The notes below the pieces were generated by a model that saw only the letters and a list, made by a program, of their open reading frames with translations, was not told the origin of the DNA and did not search any database. From the NCBI GenBank assembly GCA_938015415.1, contig CALLPK010000027.1:1-64000 (forward strand): a DNA stretch of 64,000 nucleotides. The letters run 5' to 3'. Below, piece after piece: positions 45,887 to 54,502 of this stretch (positions are counted from its first letter, which is position 1; the number at the start of each line of letters is the position of its first letter). Position numbers and translations under genes: made by a program. The stretch is from an uncultured Saprospiraceae bacterium (GTDB taxonomy: Bacteria; Bacteroidota; Bacteroidia; Chitinophagales; Saprospiraceae).

Positions 45887-47245
45887 ATGTCAAAATCCGT
45901 TAGTATTTTTTGGTTCCGTCGAGACCTCCGTCTGGATGACAACGCTGGTTTTTACCGCGCGTTAAAAAATGAAAAAAATGTTTTACCCCTGTTTATTTTT
46001 GATCGGGAGATACTTGATAAATTAGAGAATAAGAAAGATGCTAGGGTAGAATTTATTCATAATGAAATTACCCGTTTACACGCTGAATTAAAAGAGCAGG
46101 GTAGTACGATATTGGTTCGTTACGGAAGTCCGGAAAAGATCTGGAAAGCGCTGCTAAAGGAGTATACCATTAATGCGGTTTATACCAATCACGATTACGA
46201 GCCGTACGCCAAAAAACGGGACGCTGCCGTGGAGGCCTTGCTTACCAAAAAAGATATTCCATTTAATACCTATAAAGATCACGTGATTTTCGAAAAGGAC
46301 GAGGTGGTCAAAGGAGACGGAGATCCTTACGTGGTTTTTACGCCATACAGCAAAATCTGGAAGAAAAAATTAAATAGCCGGATGGTGAATAATACGGCAG
46401 ATAATGTGTCGGCTAAAATCTCTTATTATTTTAAACCTTATCCCAATAAAAAATATTTCAAAAATCTTTTCCAAACTAAGCCAGAAAAAATAATTACGCT
46501 CAAAGAGATGGGATTTGAGTCGGCAGATCAGGCGATTCCTGATCGATCGGTTCCCCGAAAAATAATTAAGACCTACGATGAGACCCGAAATTTTCCGGCG
46601 ATTAACGGGACGACGCGATTGGGTTTACACTTTAGATTTGGTACGATTTCTATTCGGGATAAAGCGTTGAAGGCGAGCCGAATTAACGAGACTTTTTTGA
46701 GTGAGCTGATCTGGCGGGATTTTTACGCGATGATTCTGGATCATTTCCCACACGTGGCTGACGGTCCTTTTCGGAAAAAATACGAAGCGATTGACTGGCG
46801 AAATAATGAAAAAGAATTTAAGGCCTGGTGTGAAGGAAATACGGGTTATCCGATCGTGGATGCCGGGATGCGGGAGTTGAACGCCACGGGATATATGCAC
46901 AACCGGGTACGGATGATCACGGCTAGCTTTCTGACTAAACATCTGCTGATCAACTGGCAGTGGGGCGAAGCTTATTTTGCGGAAAAACTACTGGATTTTG
47001 ATCTGGCGAGTAATAACGGCGGCTGGCAATGGGCGGCGGGGACCGGGACGGATGCGGCGCCGTATTTTCGTATTTTTAATCCTTACACGCAGGCGGATAA
47101 ATTTGATAAAAAGAAAGAATATATTAAGGAATGGGTACCGGAGTTTGGGACGGATGAGTATCCTGAGGCGATTGTGGATCATAAGGAGGCAAGGGAGCGG
47201 TGTTTGAGGGTTTATAAGGAGGGGTTGGCGAAGGCGGATGGGTGA
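45887..47245 (+). CDS. phrB: Deoxyribodipyrimidine photolyase / cryptochrome
   Basis: The 452-residue protein has the photolyase N-domain (SIFWFRRDLRLDDNAGFYRAL; VYTNHDYEPYAKKRD) and the C-terminal FAD-binding domain with TRLGLHFRFGTISIR, FLSELIWRDFYAMIL, NRVRMITASFLTKHLLINWQWGE and SNNGGWQWAAGTGTDAAPYFRIFNP. The tryptophans and the N-rich FAD pocket expected of CPD photolyases are present. It repairs UV-induced pyrimidine dimers using blue light. It is divergent from the retron operon and separate from it in function. Class I photolyase rather than sensory cryptochrome is the simpler reading. Confidence 0.93.
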   Translation: MSKSVSIFWFRRDLRLDDNAGFYRALKNEKNVLPLFIFDREILDKLENKKDARVEFIHNEITRLHAELKEQGSTILVRYGSPEKIWKALLKEYTINAVYTNHDYEPYAKKRDAAVEALLTKKDIPFNTYKDHVIFEKDEVVKGDGDPYVVFTPYSKIWKKKLNSRMVNNTADNVSAKISYYFKPYPNKKYFKNLFQTKPEKIITLKEMGFESADQAIPDRSVPRKIIKTYDETRNFPAINGTTRLGLHFRFGTISIRDKALKASRINETFLSELIWRDFYAMILDHFPHVADGPFRKKYEAIDWRNNEKEFKAWCEGNTGYPIVDAGMRELNATGYMHNRVRMITASFLTKHLLINWQWGEAYFAEKLLDFDLASNNGGWQWAAGTGTDAAPYFRIFNPYTQADKFDKKKEYIKEWVPEFGTDEYPEAIVDHKEARERCLRVYKEGLAKADG

Positions 47246-47278
47246 TCTAGATCTGGTGTTTTTTAGTGATAGAATTTT

Positions 47279-47463
47279 GTCGCGCAGAGACGCAGAGACA
47301 CGTGGTATGCGGGGCTGTATCTGTGGGTTGAGGTTGCTTTTTGCATTTTGATGATTCATGCTATGTAATTTTTTTGTCGGGTAGAGATATGAAAATATAT
47401 TTATTACAAAAAAAATATTTGCTAAATAATATACGATAGAAGGTCTTTTTGTCTCTGCATGAC
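47279..47463. mobile_element. MITE-like element, family B copy 1
   Basis: A 185-bp non-coding unit with imperfect terminal inverted repeats: GTCGCGCAGAGACGCAGAGAC on the left and GTCTTTTTGTCTCTGCATGAC on the right. The left end and the preceding TGATAGAATTTT are shared with the copy at 47512. No coding capacity. Confidence 0.75.
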
Positions 47464-47511
47464 CTATTAATTTTTTAGTGATTGTCAGGTAAGTTTAATG
47501 ATAGAATTTTT

Positions 47512-47675
47512 GTCGCGCAGAGACGCAGAGACACGTGGTATGCGGGGTGTATATTTAAGTAAAGGATGATTTTTAGAAGTTTATATTTAGATAAAATATG
47601 TGTAATTTTTGTATCGAAGAGACTTTTTATTGGTGAGAGAATACACGATAGAAGGTCTCTGCGTCTCTACGCGAC
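47512..47675. mobile_element. MITE-like element, family B copy 2
   Basis: A 164-bp unit whose left end is nearly identical to copy 1 over about 50 bp (GCAGAGACGCAGAGACACG and TGGTATGCGGGG) and whose right end GTCTCTGCGTCTCTACGCGAC is the better-preserved inverted repeat. The two copies are in direct orientation and fill most of the 460-bp spacer 47246-47705. Confidence 0.75.
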
Positions 47676-47705
47676 CATGAAAATCCTAAAAATTATCGTA
47701 TAAAT

Positions 47706-48092
47706 TTACTCATTCAATTCATTAACCATTCTTACGATTCCATCTTTCAGATAAACTTCATTGAAATTAAGAAGCAGTCCTAAGTGGATATCCGTCAGAA
47801 CTAAATAGGAATAAAGCGTTTTCTTAAAAACCTTAGAAATCTCCGAGACAGATTTTAATTCAATAATAACCTTATTTTCTACGATCAGGTCCGCACGAAA
47901 TCCTTTACCCATTGGTTGGCCATCATAAAAAACTTTAAACGGATATTGCCTTTTCACTTCCAGGCCACAATTAACGGTTAGCTCATAATATAGCGCTGCT
48001 TCGTAAACAGATTCCAGTAATCCGGGACCCAATGCTCGATGGACCTTGATAGCAGAAAAGATAATGATGGAGCTGATTTCGTTTTCAACCAT
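47706..48092 (-). CDS. GxxExxY family protein
   Basis: The 128-residue protein carries the family signature G24-L-L-E27-S-V-Y30 and a PD-(D/E)xK-like core, D68 in GFRADLIVEN followed by E78-L-K80 in VIIELKSV. Such small proteins are very common in Bacteroidetes and often lie in spacers near mobile repeats; a nuclease-type activity is suggested by fold only. Here it borders two family B repeats, which fits a mobile or selfish character. No partner gene is seen. Confidence 0.88.
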   Translation of the reverse strand: MVENEISSIIIFSAIKVHRALGPGLLESVYEAALYYELTVNCGLEVKRQYPFKVFYDGQPMGKGFRADLIVENKVIIELKSVSEISKVFKKTLYSYLVLTDIHLGLLLNFNEVYLKDGIVRMVNELNE

Positions 48093-48217
48093 GATAATTT
48101 TTTTCTTAGTTTAAATGTATTTACCATCAACCAAAAGAAAGGTTAATAGCGATTTATCTATACTAAGATGCATCACATCCAGAAATTCCATAAAAAAATC
48201 AGAAAAATTTTTATTTG

Positions 48218-50365
48218 CTAAAAAACATACTTCACCTGCGCTTTCACTTCTGATCGGGTAGGTCCCAGGATTTCCTCCGTTGTTCCTACGGCAAAACCTT
48301 CCTCTCCCCGCCAGAATGTCTGTGCGTAACGAGCTTCTAACGTTAAGTTACGAATACCCTTAAAGCGGAGGTTAAAGTAAAAGCGGGTACCTCGGTTGTA
48401 GTAGGGAGGAACCGAAAAAGAATTGAGAATATCGTTTTCGTAGGCGTAGAAACGAACGTTAAAACTCGGCGTGTCATAATAGGCAAAGCGAGTGGTAAAA
48501 GAGAAGGGGAGGGACTTGGGTTTGTAAACAAGATCCTGGTATAACATCATACCGCTCTCGTTGATGTTTACGTCGTTTTTGGTGAAGCCCCAGGCCAGAC
48601 GGGTACGAAGTTCGATGCCAGGGTTGAGCTTATTTTCAAATTGAAATCGAATACGGAAGGTTTTGGTGGGGGATAAAAAATCTGTTTTAGTTTCATTGCC
48701 CCGAAGATTTTCTTCTTCTACTTCGTATTTTACCTGAATATAGGCGGTTAGTTTTCGTTTGACAAAATAGGTCAGCCGCGACTGCGTATCGTAGCCCATC
48801 GAAGGAGCGTCCGCGTCAAACTGGAGCCAGGGATGCGTATAAAGATCAAAATAAGTGGTGAGTTTCCAGCGGTTGGCCGGACGAATTTCCGCTCCGATGT
48901 AAAGCCCCTGTTCGTTACGGGCCGTTCTTGACTCTGCAAAAACATTGGCATCCAGGGCCTGATAATCTCTCGGAAAATTACGGTAAAGCACCGATAAATC
49001 TACCTTTCTATCTAATCCAAACAATACACCGTTAGTGGTAGCAATGGCACCGTTATCACTCATGGCGGTTTCTCCGAAGAAATTGATGTTTTGAAAAATA
49101 TAAGAATAATCGAGACTAACGTTGGTCAGTTGATCCCCCTGAAAATAGAATTGAGTGTAAGGACGGAAAGAACGCGTCAGTGGTTTATCCAGTTTGTTGT
49201 GTAATACGTTAAGCCCTACGTGCCAGCGATCGCGGTGGTATTTCAGGTTGCCTCCTACGACGTTTTGCTGGATGGCATTTTCGTCGTCAATTTCCAGTTG
49301 CAACCGGTGGAGCCCGGTGATTTGTAGAGAAGTAAACTCTGCCAGCTGATCATCATTCTCCAGGGTGTCTGTAGGAACGACCAGGTTTCCGTCTCGTCTG
49401 CGAATAGATCCAAATACAGTGGCTTCTAGGTTTTTGTGTAAATTCAAGGTAACACCAGCGCCTCTATAAAAATTAACTTCGTTGACCGAGCTGTAGCCTT
49501 TCAGCGTACGGCGACCCCGTTTGATGGCCATGGATTCGGTTCCTTTTCCACGACCAAAGCCGGTAAACAATATGAGTCCTTGTCCCAGGCTAACATTAAA
49601 ATCCCCGATGGTTAAATCCTTGATTACGTTATTATAATCTTTCAAATGAAAGTGAGCAGAGTAAAAATCAAAACCCTGAGGATTACTGCCCCGGAAAAAG
49701 TCTTCACCTGGATCTTTTTCCATGGTGACTCCGTAGCTCAAGCGATTTTCGTAAGTATGTTTATAACGAAAATAATAACCATTTTCATCGCCCTGGTAAG
49801 GGTTTCCATTTTCAATAAATTCAATGGGGCGTTCATCCAGCGGAATGATAATGCCCGTAAATTCTTTAAACCCTCTGGCTGTTTCCAATCGTCGACGCCA
49901 GCGGGCCAGTACTTCATTACGACCCTGGGCCATCATGGTAAGAAGCGGAACCTGGTAGTTGTCCACGCCACCCTTGACAGAAACGAAAGGGCGAAGCTGC
50001 GTTATTACTTTCAGATCAAAACTTGGAATGGCCTGGAGTTCTTCCGTCGCAATAAAATCTCCGTACGTAGATCGGTAATTTAAAAAATCATTAATTTGAA
50101 TATCTGACAAGAGGCGCAGTGCTTCGAGGTCCGACTGAGAAGCTTTGTTGAGATTAAGGGGATGATCGCGGCGGTATTCCAGCTCGGCGAATAAGTCATT
50201 GAAGTCAAAATCTTCTTCGGCATCGCCATTCTGAATAAAATCCTCAATTAGATCCTCCGCTCCATCGGGTAACGGAGCATTGGTACGAGAGGTATCCCGC
50301 TGGCTCCATAACACTATCGGTAAGCACAACAACAGCCAGCAAAAAATACGCCTCAGATTATTCAT
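48218..50365 (-). CDS. Helix-hairpin-helix outer-membrane barrel protein
   Basis: The 715-residue protein has a signal peptide (LLLCLPIVLWSQ), then an acidic segment, then a ComEA-like helix-hairpin-helix pair (about 62-125: LNLNKASQSDLEALRLLSD, FLNYRSTYGDFIATEELQAI), and a long C-terminal beta-barrel of alternating aromatic strands ending in EVKAQVKYVF, typical of outer-membrane insertion. The combination of a DNA-binding-type HhH in the periplasm with a barrel is known in Bacteroidetes but without a demonstrated function; DNA uptake is a tempting, unproven idea. It lies 130 bp downstream of the MORN lipoprotein gene on the same strand. Confidence 0.8.
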   Translation of the reverse strand: MNNLRRIFCWLLLCLPIVLWSQRDTSRTNAPLPDGAEDLIEDFIQNGDAEEDFDFNDLFAELEYRRDHPLNLNKASQSDLEALRLLSDIQINDFLNYRSTYGDFIATEELQAIPSFDLKVITQLRPFVSVKGGVDNYQVPLLTMMAQGRNEVLARWRRRLETARGFKEFTGIIIPLDERPIEFIENGNPYQGDENGYYFRYKHTYENRLSYGVTMEKDPGEDFFRGSNPQGFDFYSAHFHLKDYNNVIKDLTIGDFNVSLGQGLILFTGFGRGKGTESMAIKRGRRTLKGYSSVNEVNFYRGAGVTLNLHKNLEATVFGSIRRRDGNLVVPTDTLENDDQLAEFTSLQITGLHRLQLEIDDENAIQQNVVGGNLKYHRDRWHVGLNVLHNKLDKPLTRSFRPYTQFYFQGDQLTNVSLDYSYIFQNINFFGETAMSDNGAIATTNGVLFGLDRKVDLSVLYRNFPRDYQALDANVFAESRTARNEQGLYIGAEIRPANRWKLTTYFDLYTHPWLQFDADAPSMGYDTQSRLTYFVKRKLTAYIQVKYEVEEENLRGNETKTDFLSPTKTFRIRFQFENKLNPGIELRTRLAWGFTKNDVNINESGMMLYQDLVYKPKSLPFSFTTRFAYYDTPSFNVRFYAYENDILNSFSVPPYYNRGTRFYFNLRFKGIRNLTLEARYAQTFWRGEEGFAVGTTEEILGPTRSEVKAQVKYVF

Positions 50366-50495
50366 GATTTTTTAAACTTCTTAAACAACTTCTTTAACAG
50401 AAAATATCGGTTCATTCTCAAAAAGCCTCATACCTAGTTCGAATAAACCGATATTCCCAATAAAAATATGTTAAGTTAGATGTAAAACCTTACAT

Positions 50496-51080
50496 TTACT
50501 CGGTGACCACGCCTCCGCTAACTTTCTTTCCGTCCTTATACTCGTATTCCATGATCAGCTTTTCTTCATCATTGTATTGCCGGAAAGGACCATCTTGAAT
50601 ACCATTTTTATAGCTTACCTCTTTTTGTAGTTTACCATTATTGTGGTATTCTTTATAAAAACCATTAATTTTCCCCATTTTATAATTGATTTCTTTAATT
50701 GGTCGGGTACCAAATTTATAGCTGGCGTACATACCATCAAAGATGTCGTCTTTATAATTGGCGCGGAGTTCTACTTGACCCCGATTGGTAAATTCCACGT
50801 AAATACCATTTTTTTTGCCATTGATAAAGCTGGTAATTGTTGCAACACGACCATTATCGGGATGATAAGTGGTCCAGTTTCCGTTCTTTTTTCCGTTAAG
50901 GAGGGTGCCTTCTTCCAGAATAATCTCATTATTTCCAATTTTTTGGGCAAAAGAAACGCCATTATCGAAGGAAATTTCTTGAAAGCCTTCTAAATTAGCA
51001 GATGGAGCAGGGCTTTGGGTAGAGGTTTTACCGCAAGCCATGCTCAGTAGGAGTAAACTAAACAGCAAAAATTTTGACAT
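50496..51080 (-). CDS. MORN-repeat lipoprotein
   Basis: The 194-residue protein has a lipobox (LLSMAC-G, Cys at 16) and at least five MORN_2/YwqK-type repeats, for example NGKKNGNWTTYHPDNGRV, GKKNGIYVEFTNRGQVE, GKINGFYKEYHNNGKLQ and NGIQDGPFRQYNDEEKL. The repeats form a beta-hairpin ladder and probably bind partners. Databases sometimes label such proteins as YwqK-type antitoxins, but no toxin gene is next to it, so I do not adopt that. It is probably anchored in the outer membrane. Confidence 0.85.
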   Translation of the reverse strand: MSKFLLFSLLLLSMACGKTSTQSPAPSANLEGFQEISFDNGVSFAQKIGNNEIILEEGTLLNGKKNGNWTTYHPDNGRVATITSFINGKKNGIYVEFTNRGQVELRANYKDDIFDGMYASYKFGTRPIKEINYKMGKINGFYKEYHNNGKLQKEVSYKNGIQDGPFRQYNDEEKLIMEYEYKDGKKVSGGVVTE

Positions 51081-51140
51081 AACTTAAATCGTTTTTAGGT
51101 TAAAAAAATAGAAGTCTTGTTAGAAAGACATTTGAGGATT

Positions 51141-51148
51141 CAAAGTTA
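51141..51148 (-). promoter_or_regulatory. Candidate -7 element of the MORN gene
   Basis: TAACTTTG on the minus strand matches TAnnTTTG about 60 bp before the MORN start codon. No clear -33 TTG. Confidence 0.4.
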
Positions 51149-51538
51149 AATAAAAAACCTAAAAAGGCGAATTTCAGAGGTAAAGGAATGAAAGTAAGCT
51201 AGGAAAACCGTATATTTGCGCTCAATTTATTAGAAAGTTTAAACTTAAAGTAAATCTGGCCCTTCTACATCTTCCATATTTTTGAGAAAAATAAAACTTG
51301 CTATAACTGGTTTAATAATTGGGAAGATTTTTCGTAAAAGCGAAACCGTAATAAGCAAAAACAAGTAACAGTAATATAACAGACTTAATCAGCACGAATG
51401 ATTAAGCTTTCGTTATTATTAAAGGGCTTATGATTAATAAGATACGGTGTATTACCTTATACCGATTTGGTTTGTATTAAATTAGGCGTAATAAGAATTT
51501 TTTCAACTACGTATCTAATTCATATTCAATCGTTTTAG

Positions 51539-51546
51539 TATGTTTG
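51539..51546 (+). promoter_or_regulatory. Candidate -7 element of the HlyD-VTC-DUF4956 operon
   Basis: TATGTTTG matches TAnnTTTG and lies about 80 bp before the chosen start at 51628. It argues against the longer TTG start at 51544, which would lie inside the promoter. Confidence 0.4.
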
Positions 51547-51627
51547 CATGTTAGAGAGCATACTACTGAACATCTGCGGGTTTGGAGCTACTCCTTCGGG
51601 AGGCTGGGAGGCAGAAAATGGAGAGAA

Positions 51628-52731
51628 ATGTCCAGTAGTATGATTAGAGGGAATATTTATAAAAGTATTTTTATGTTTAAAGGGTCTATAGGTATTATTA
51701 TGATTATCCTGATCGTGGCGAGTGTGTTCGTGCCGGTAGATATCCCCTATGCCTTTGATTCAACGGCCAAAGTATATCCATTGCAAGAATGGGTTATTCA
51801 CAAACGACCGGATGGTTCGATGGTTAGTACGCTGCATAATCACAAAACCGGATTGTTGAAAGACTATTCCAGTTATCAGTTTGACCGGGGAGATATCGTT
51901 AATATTCAATTTAATCCCAATCGAATTGCAGAAAGTCAAATTGATAGTGGTGAATTGATCGCCGTGATTCAATCCAACCTTCTGAACGGACAGATGATCG
52001 CTCTGGAAAACGAAAAAAATATTGAAAAAGCCAACCTTTTGCGTGCTCAGGCTGGTTCTAAACCAGAAATAATAAGTCAGGCTAAAGAAGAATTACATTT
52101 GGCCGAACAGGAATTAGAGATTCAAAAGCTTAAAATTGCCCGGGCTCAGGATATGTTAAACGAAGGTCTGCTGGCCCGCGCAGACTTTGAAAATACGGAA
52201 AACGACTTTAAGCAGGCCAAAAATGCCCTGGTAGTAGCCCAGGAAAAAATTGAGGTAGTGACCAGTGGTGACCGACCCGCAGAAGTGGAGTACATAAAGT
52301 CCAAGATTGCTTCACTTCGTAACCAGCTGGCTTTTTTAAAAACATCGACGGACAACTACACGATTCATTCACCCATTGCTGGAAAAATCTCTTTTGAAAC
52401 GGGCCTTGACGGCGATCGGATGATTATTGCAGATACGACGGAACATATTTTAATTATTCCCATCAAACTGCGAGATCGGGATTTTATTGGTGAAAATACG
52501 ACCATCGAATTATCCATTCTGGGACAGGATACGTTAATTCCCGCCACCTTAATTGGAGTGAATGAAAAGGTAGAGATTTTAAATCGCAACGTGGTAGTAC
52601 TCGCCAAGGCCACGGTGAGTGGCGATATTCCGGGAATGGCCAGTGGGATGCCCATTAAATGTAAAGTGACTTGTGGTTCGGTAAAACCCCTGGAATACCT
52701 GAAACGATCCACCAACCTCGAATTAAAATAG
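51628..52731 (+). CDS. HlyD-like membrane-fusion protein
   Basis: The protein of about 367 residues has one N-terminal membrane segment (IGIIMIILIVASVFVPV), a beta-barrel/lipoyl-like half, a long coiled coil (about 130-250, with ENEKNIEKANLLRAQ and ELHLAEQELEIQKLKIARAQ), and a second half with YTIHSPIAGKISFETGLDGD, the usual lipoyl-type return. This is the layout of HlyD/membrane-fusion proteins. The start at 51628 follows a purine-rich GGAGAGAA at a good distance. It is three bases before the VTC gene, so it probably works with it rather than with a transporter; no ABC or RND pump is nearby. Confidence 0.75.
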   Translation: MSSSMIRGNIYKSIFMFKGSIGIIMIILIVASVFVPVDIPYAFDSTAKVYPLQEWVIHKRPDGSMVSTLHNHKTGLLKDYSSYQFDRGDIVNIQFNPNRIAESQIDSGELIAVIQSNLLNGQMIALENEKNIEKANLLRAQAGSKPEIISQAKEELHLAEQELEIQKLKIARAQDMLNEGLLARADFENTENDFKQAKNALVVAQEKIEVVTSGDRPAEVEYIKSKIASLRNQLAFLKTSTDNYTIHSPIAGKISFETGLDGDRMIIADTTEHILIIPIKLRDRDFIGENTTIELSILGQDTLIPATLIGVNEKVEILNRNVVVLAKATVSGDIPGMASGMPIKCKVTCGSVKPLEYLKRSTNLELK

Positions 52732-52734
52732 CCC

Positions 52735-53649
52735 ATGTTACGATTCGAATATAAATACTTCGTTCCCAATAATAAACTGGATTTATTGCGTAGCCTCATC
52801 GCTCCTTTTACTACGCTGGATAAATTTGCGGCTTCCCGTCCCGAGCAGGAATATACGGTTCGCAGTATTTATTTTGATACCCCTGATTTTGAATGTTACC
52901 ATACTAAAATAGATGGACAGAAGCATCGTAATAAAGTCAGACTACGGGGTTATAACAAGGAAAAATCAACGAATACGGTATTTTTAGAAATCAAGAGAAA
53001 ATACGAAGCACCGATCCTGAAAAATCGGGCACCGATGAAGTACGGCTTCGCTAAAAGTTTATTTCATGGGGTAAATCCGGAACTTTTTATTAAAAATACC
53101 GATAAATTTCAGGATGCCCGGGACAACGCCAGCAAGTTCATGTACAACGTTTACGCGCGCAAGATGCGTCCTGTCGTATGTGTCATTTATGAGCGGGAAC
53201 CTTATTTATCCAAGACCAATGACGAGGGTAATAATTTAAGGATTACCTTTGATAAAAATTTGCGGGGAACGCCTTATCCAACGGTGGATGAGTTGTACCG
53301 CGAAGACCGGGCCCGAACGGCGATTCAGGGGATTTTTATTTTAGAAGTAAAATTCAACGAATATTATCCCTCGTGGATGAAGCCGATCATTGCAATGTTG
53401 GGGCTGGTAAAAGAATCTGCTTCAAAATATTGCCTTTGTATTGATGCGCATCCATCGATTGATGTAGACCGGCCTTTACAAACTTTTTCTTATGGTCGGA
53501 TAACCGGACCGAGTACCAAGGATAAAAAGGCGCATGCGAAAATGCTCAAGGAAAAGTTAAAAAAGAAGCAACTCAAAAAAAAGAAAAAAGAACGCAAAGC
53601 AGCACGGAAAAAAGAGGAAGCATGGAAGAATAATCAAAGTCCAGAGTAA
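52735..53649 (+). CDS. VTC-domain protein (polyphosphate polymerase-like)
   Basis: The 304-residue protein is a VTC/CYTH-fold domain: FEYKYFVP at the start, VRSIYFDTPDFECYHTKIDG, HRNKVRLRGY and the basic E-I-K-R-K-Y, followed later by F-I-L-E-V-K-F-N. The eukaryotic VTC4 homologue makes polyphosphate from ATP inside such a tunnel of basic residues. Bacterial VTC-domain proteins have rarely been tested. The C-terminal 40 residues are a lysine-rich tail. The DUF4956 gene follows by 9 bp, a known pairing that suggests a membrane-coupled polyphosphate-type enzyme. Confidence 0.9.
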   Translation: MLRFEYKYFVPNNKLDLLRSLIAPFTTLDKFAASRPEQEYTVRSIYFDTPDFECYHTKIDGQKHRNKVRLRGYNKEKSTNTVFLEIKRKYEAPILKNRAPMKYGFAKSLFHGVNPELFIKNTDKFQDARDNASKFMYNVYARKMRPVVCVIYEREPYLSKTNDEGNNLRITFDKNLRGTPYPTVDELYREDRARTAIQGIFILEVKFNEYYPSWMKPIIAMLGLVKESASKYCLCIDAHPSIDVDRPLQTFSYGRITGPSTKDKKAHAKMLKEKLKKKQLKKKKKERKAARKKEEAWKNNQSPE

Positions 53650-53658
53650 TTTAAAAAG

Positions 53659-54345
53659 ATGTTAGAAGATTTTCAAAATATAGAAATTTTTTCTCCTTCG
53701 ATATTCGATATTGCGGGGAATATGCTTGTGGCTTTGGTCTGTGGGTTAATTATTTCTGTCGTGTATCGAGTTGTTTACAAAGGGCCCAGTTATTCGGTCA
53801 CGTTTGTTAATTCGCTGGTTTTGCTGGCCATGATTACCTCGGTGGTTATTTTAGTAATTGGAAATAATCTGGCGCGGGCCTTTGGATTAGTGGGTGCGAT
53901 GTCGATCATCCGTTTTCGTACCGCTGTTCGGGATACGCAAGACATTATTTTTATCTTCTTTTCGCTAACCGTCGGTATGGCCGCTGGGGTAGGACTGAAA
54001 ATAGTGGCGATCATCGCTACGCTGGTCGTTAGCAGTGTGATCATTATTTTGGTGGGTACTAACTTTGCCGCTCCCAAACGCCGGCAGCATCTTTTACAAG
54101 TCTCTTATTCTGGGACGGACAGTGCCGATAACAAGCTTTCTAAAATTCTTAAAAAATACTGTCGCCGGATCAAATTGGTCAATCTGAAAAATGTTGGATT
54201 CAACGAAGACATTGAGGCGTTCTATCATTTTAGTCTTAAAAAGGCAAATAAGAACGAAGAGTTTATGCGTACGCTAAATAGCCTGGATTTTGTGACGAAC
54301 GTCAATATCTTTTTTGATGAAGATGATAATAACTCGCCTACATAA
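53659..54345 (+). CDS. DUF4956 membrane protein
   Basis: The 228-residue protein has an N-terminal block of four membrane segments (about 17-145) with the family motif NNLARAFGLVGAMSIIRFRT, V-R-D-T-Q-D-I-I-F-I-F, then a soluble domain of about 80 residues. This is DUF4956, which is regularly encoded next to VTC-domain genes. By context it may be the membrane channel or anchor for the VTC enzyme; this is inference from gene order. Confidence 0.9.
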   Translation: MLEDFQNIEIFSPSIFDIAGNMLVALVCGLIISVVYRVVYKGPSYSVTFVNSLVLLAMITSVVILVIGNNLARAFGLVGAMSIIRFRTAVRDTQDIIFIFFSLTVGMAAGVGLKIVAIIATLVVSSVIIILVGTNFAAPKRRQHLLQVSYSGTDSADNKLSKILKKYCRRIKLVNLKNVGFNEDIEAFYHFSLKKANKNEEFMRTLNSLDFVTNVNIFFDEDDNNSPT

Positions 54346-54502
54346 TTCTTTAGGGATTGATTTAGTGTTTACATTCAACCTCAACCTCAATAGCAACTTC
54401 AAAGATCAACTTCAATTTTCTCTTCAACCTAAGAGAACGATTGAAGAGAGCCCCATTGTCAATCTCCTTAATTCTTCTATGCGTCACTCCTGTACAACTT
54501 CT

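Larger units (their letters stand above)
51081..51627. other. Divergent intergenic region
   Basis: This spacer separates the MORN gene from the HlyD-VTC operon. It holds one likely -7 element for each direction (51141-51148 leftward, 51539-51546 rightward) and another TATATTTG at 51211. An upstream extension of the HlyD-like frame to 51544 runs into the promoter motif and is not accepted. Nothing else was recognised. Confidence 0.5.

Noticed and set aside
49646-50083. 145-codon frame antisense to the HhH-barrel gene
   Set aside because: Shadow of the strong minus-strand gene; no independent support.
50496-51080. Toxin-antitoxin system (YwqK-type antitoxin label)
   Set aside because: Only MORN repeats and a lipobox are seen and there is no adjacent toxin gene.
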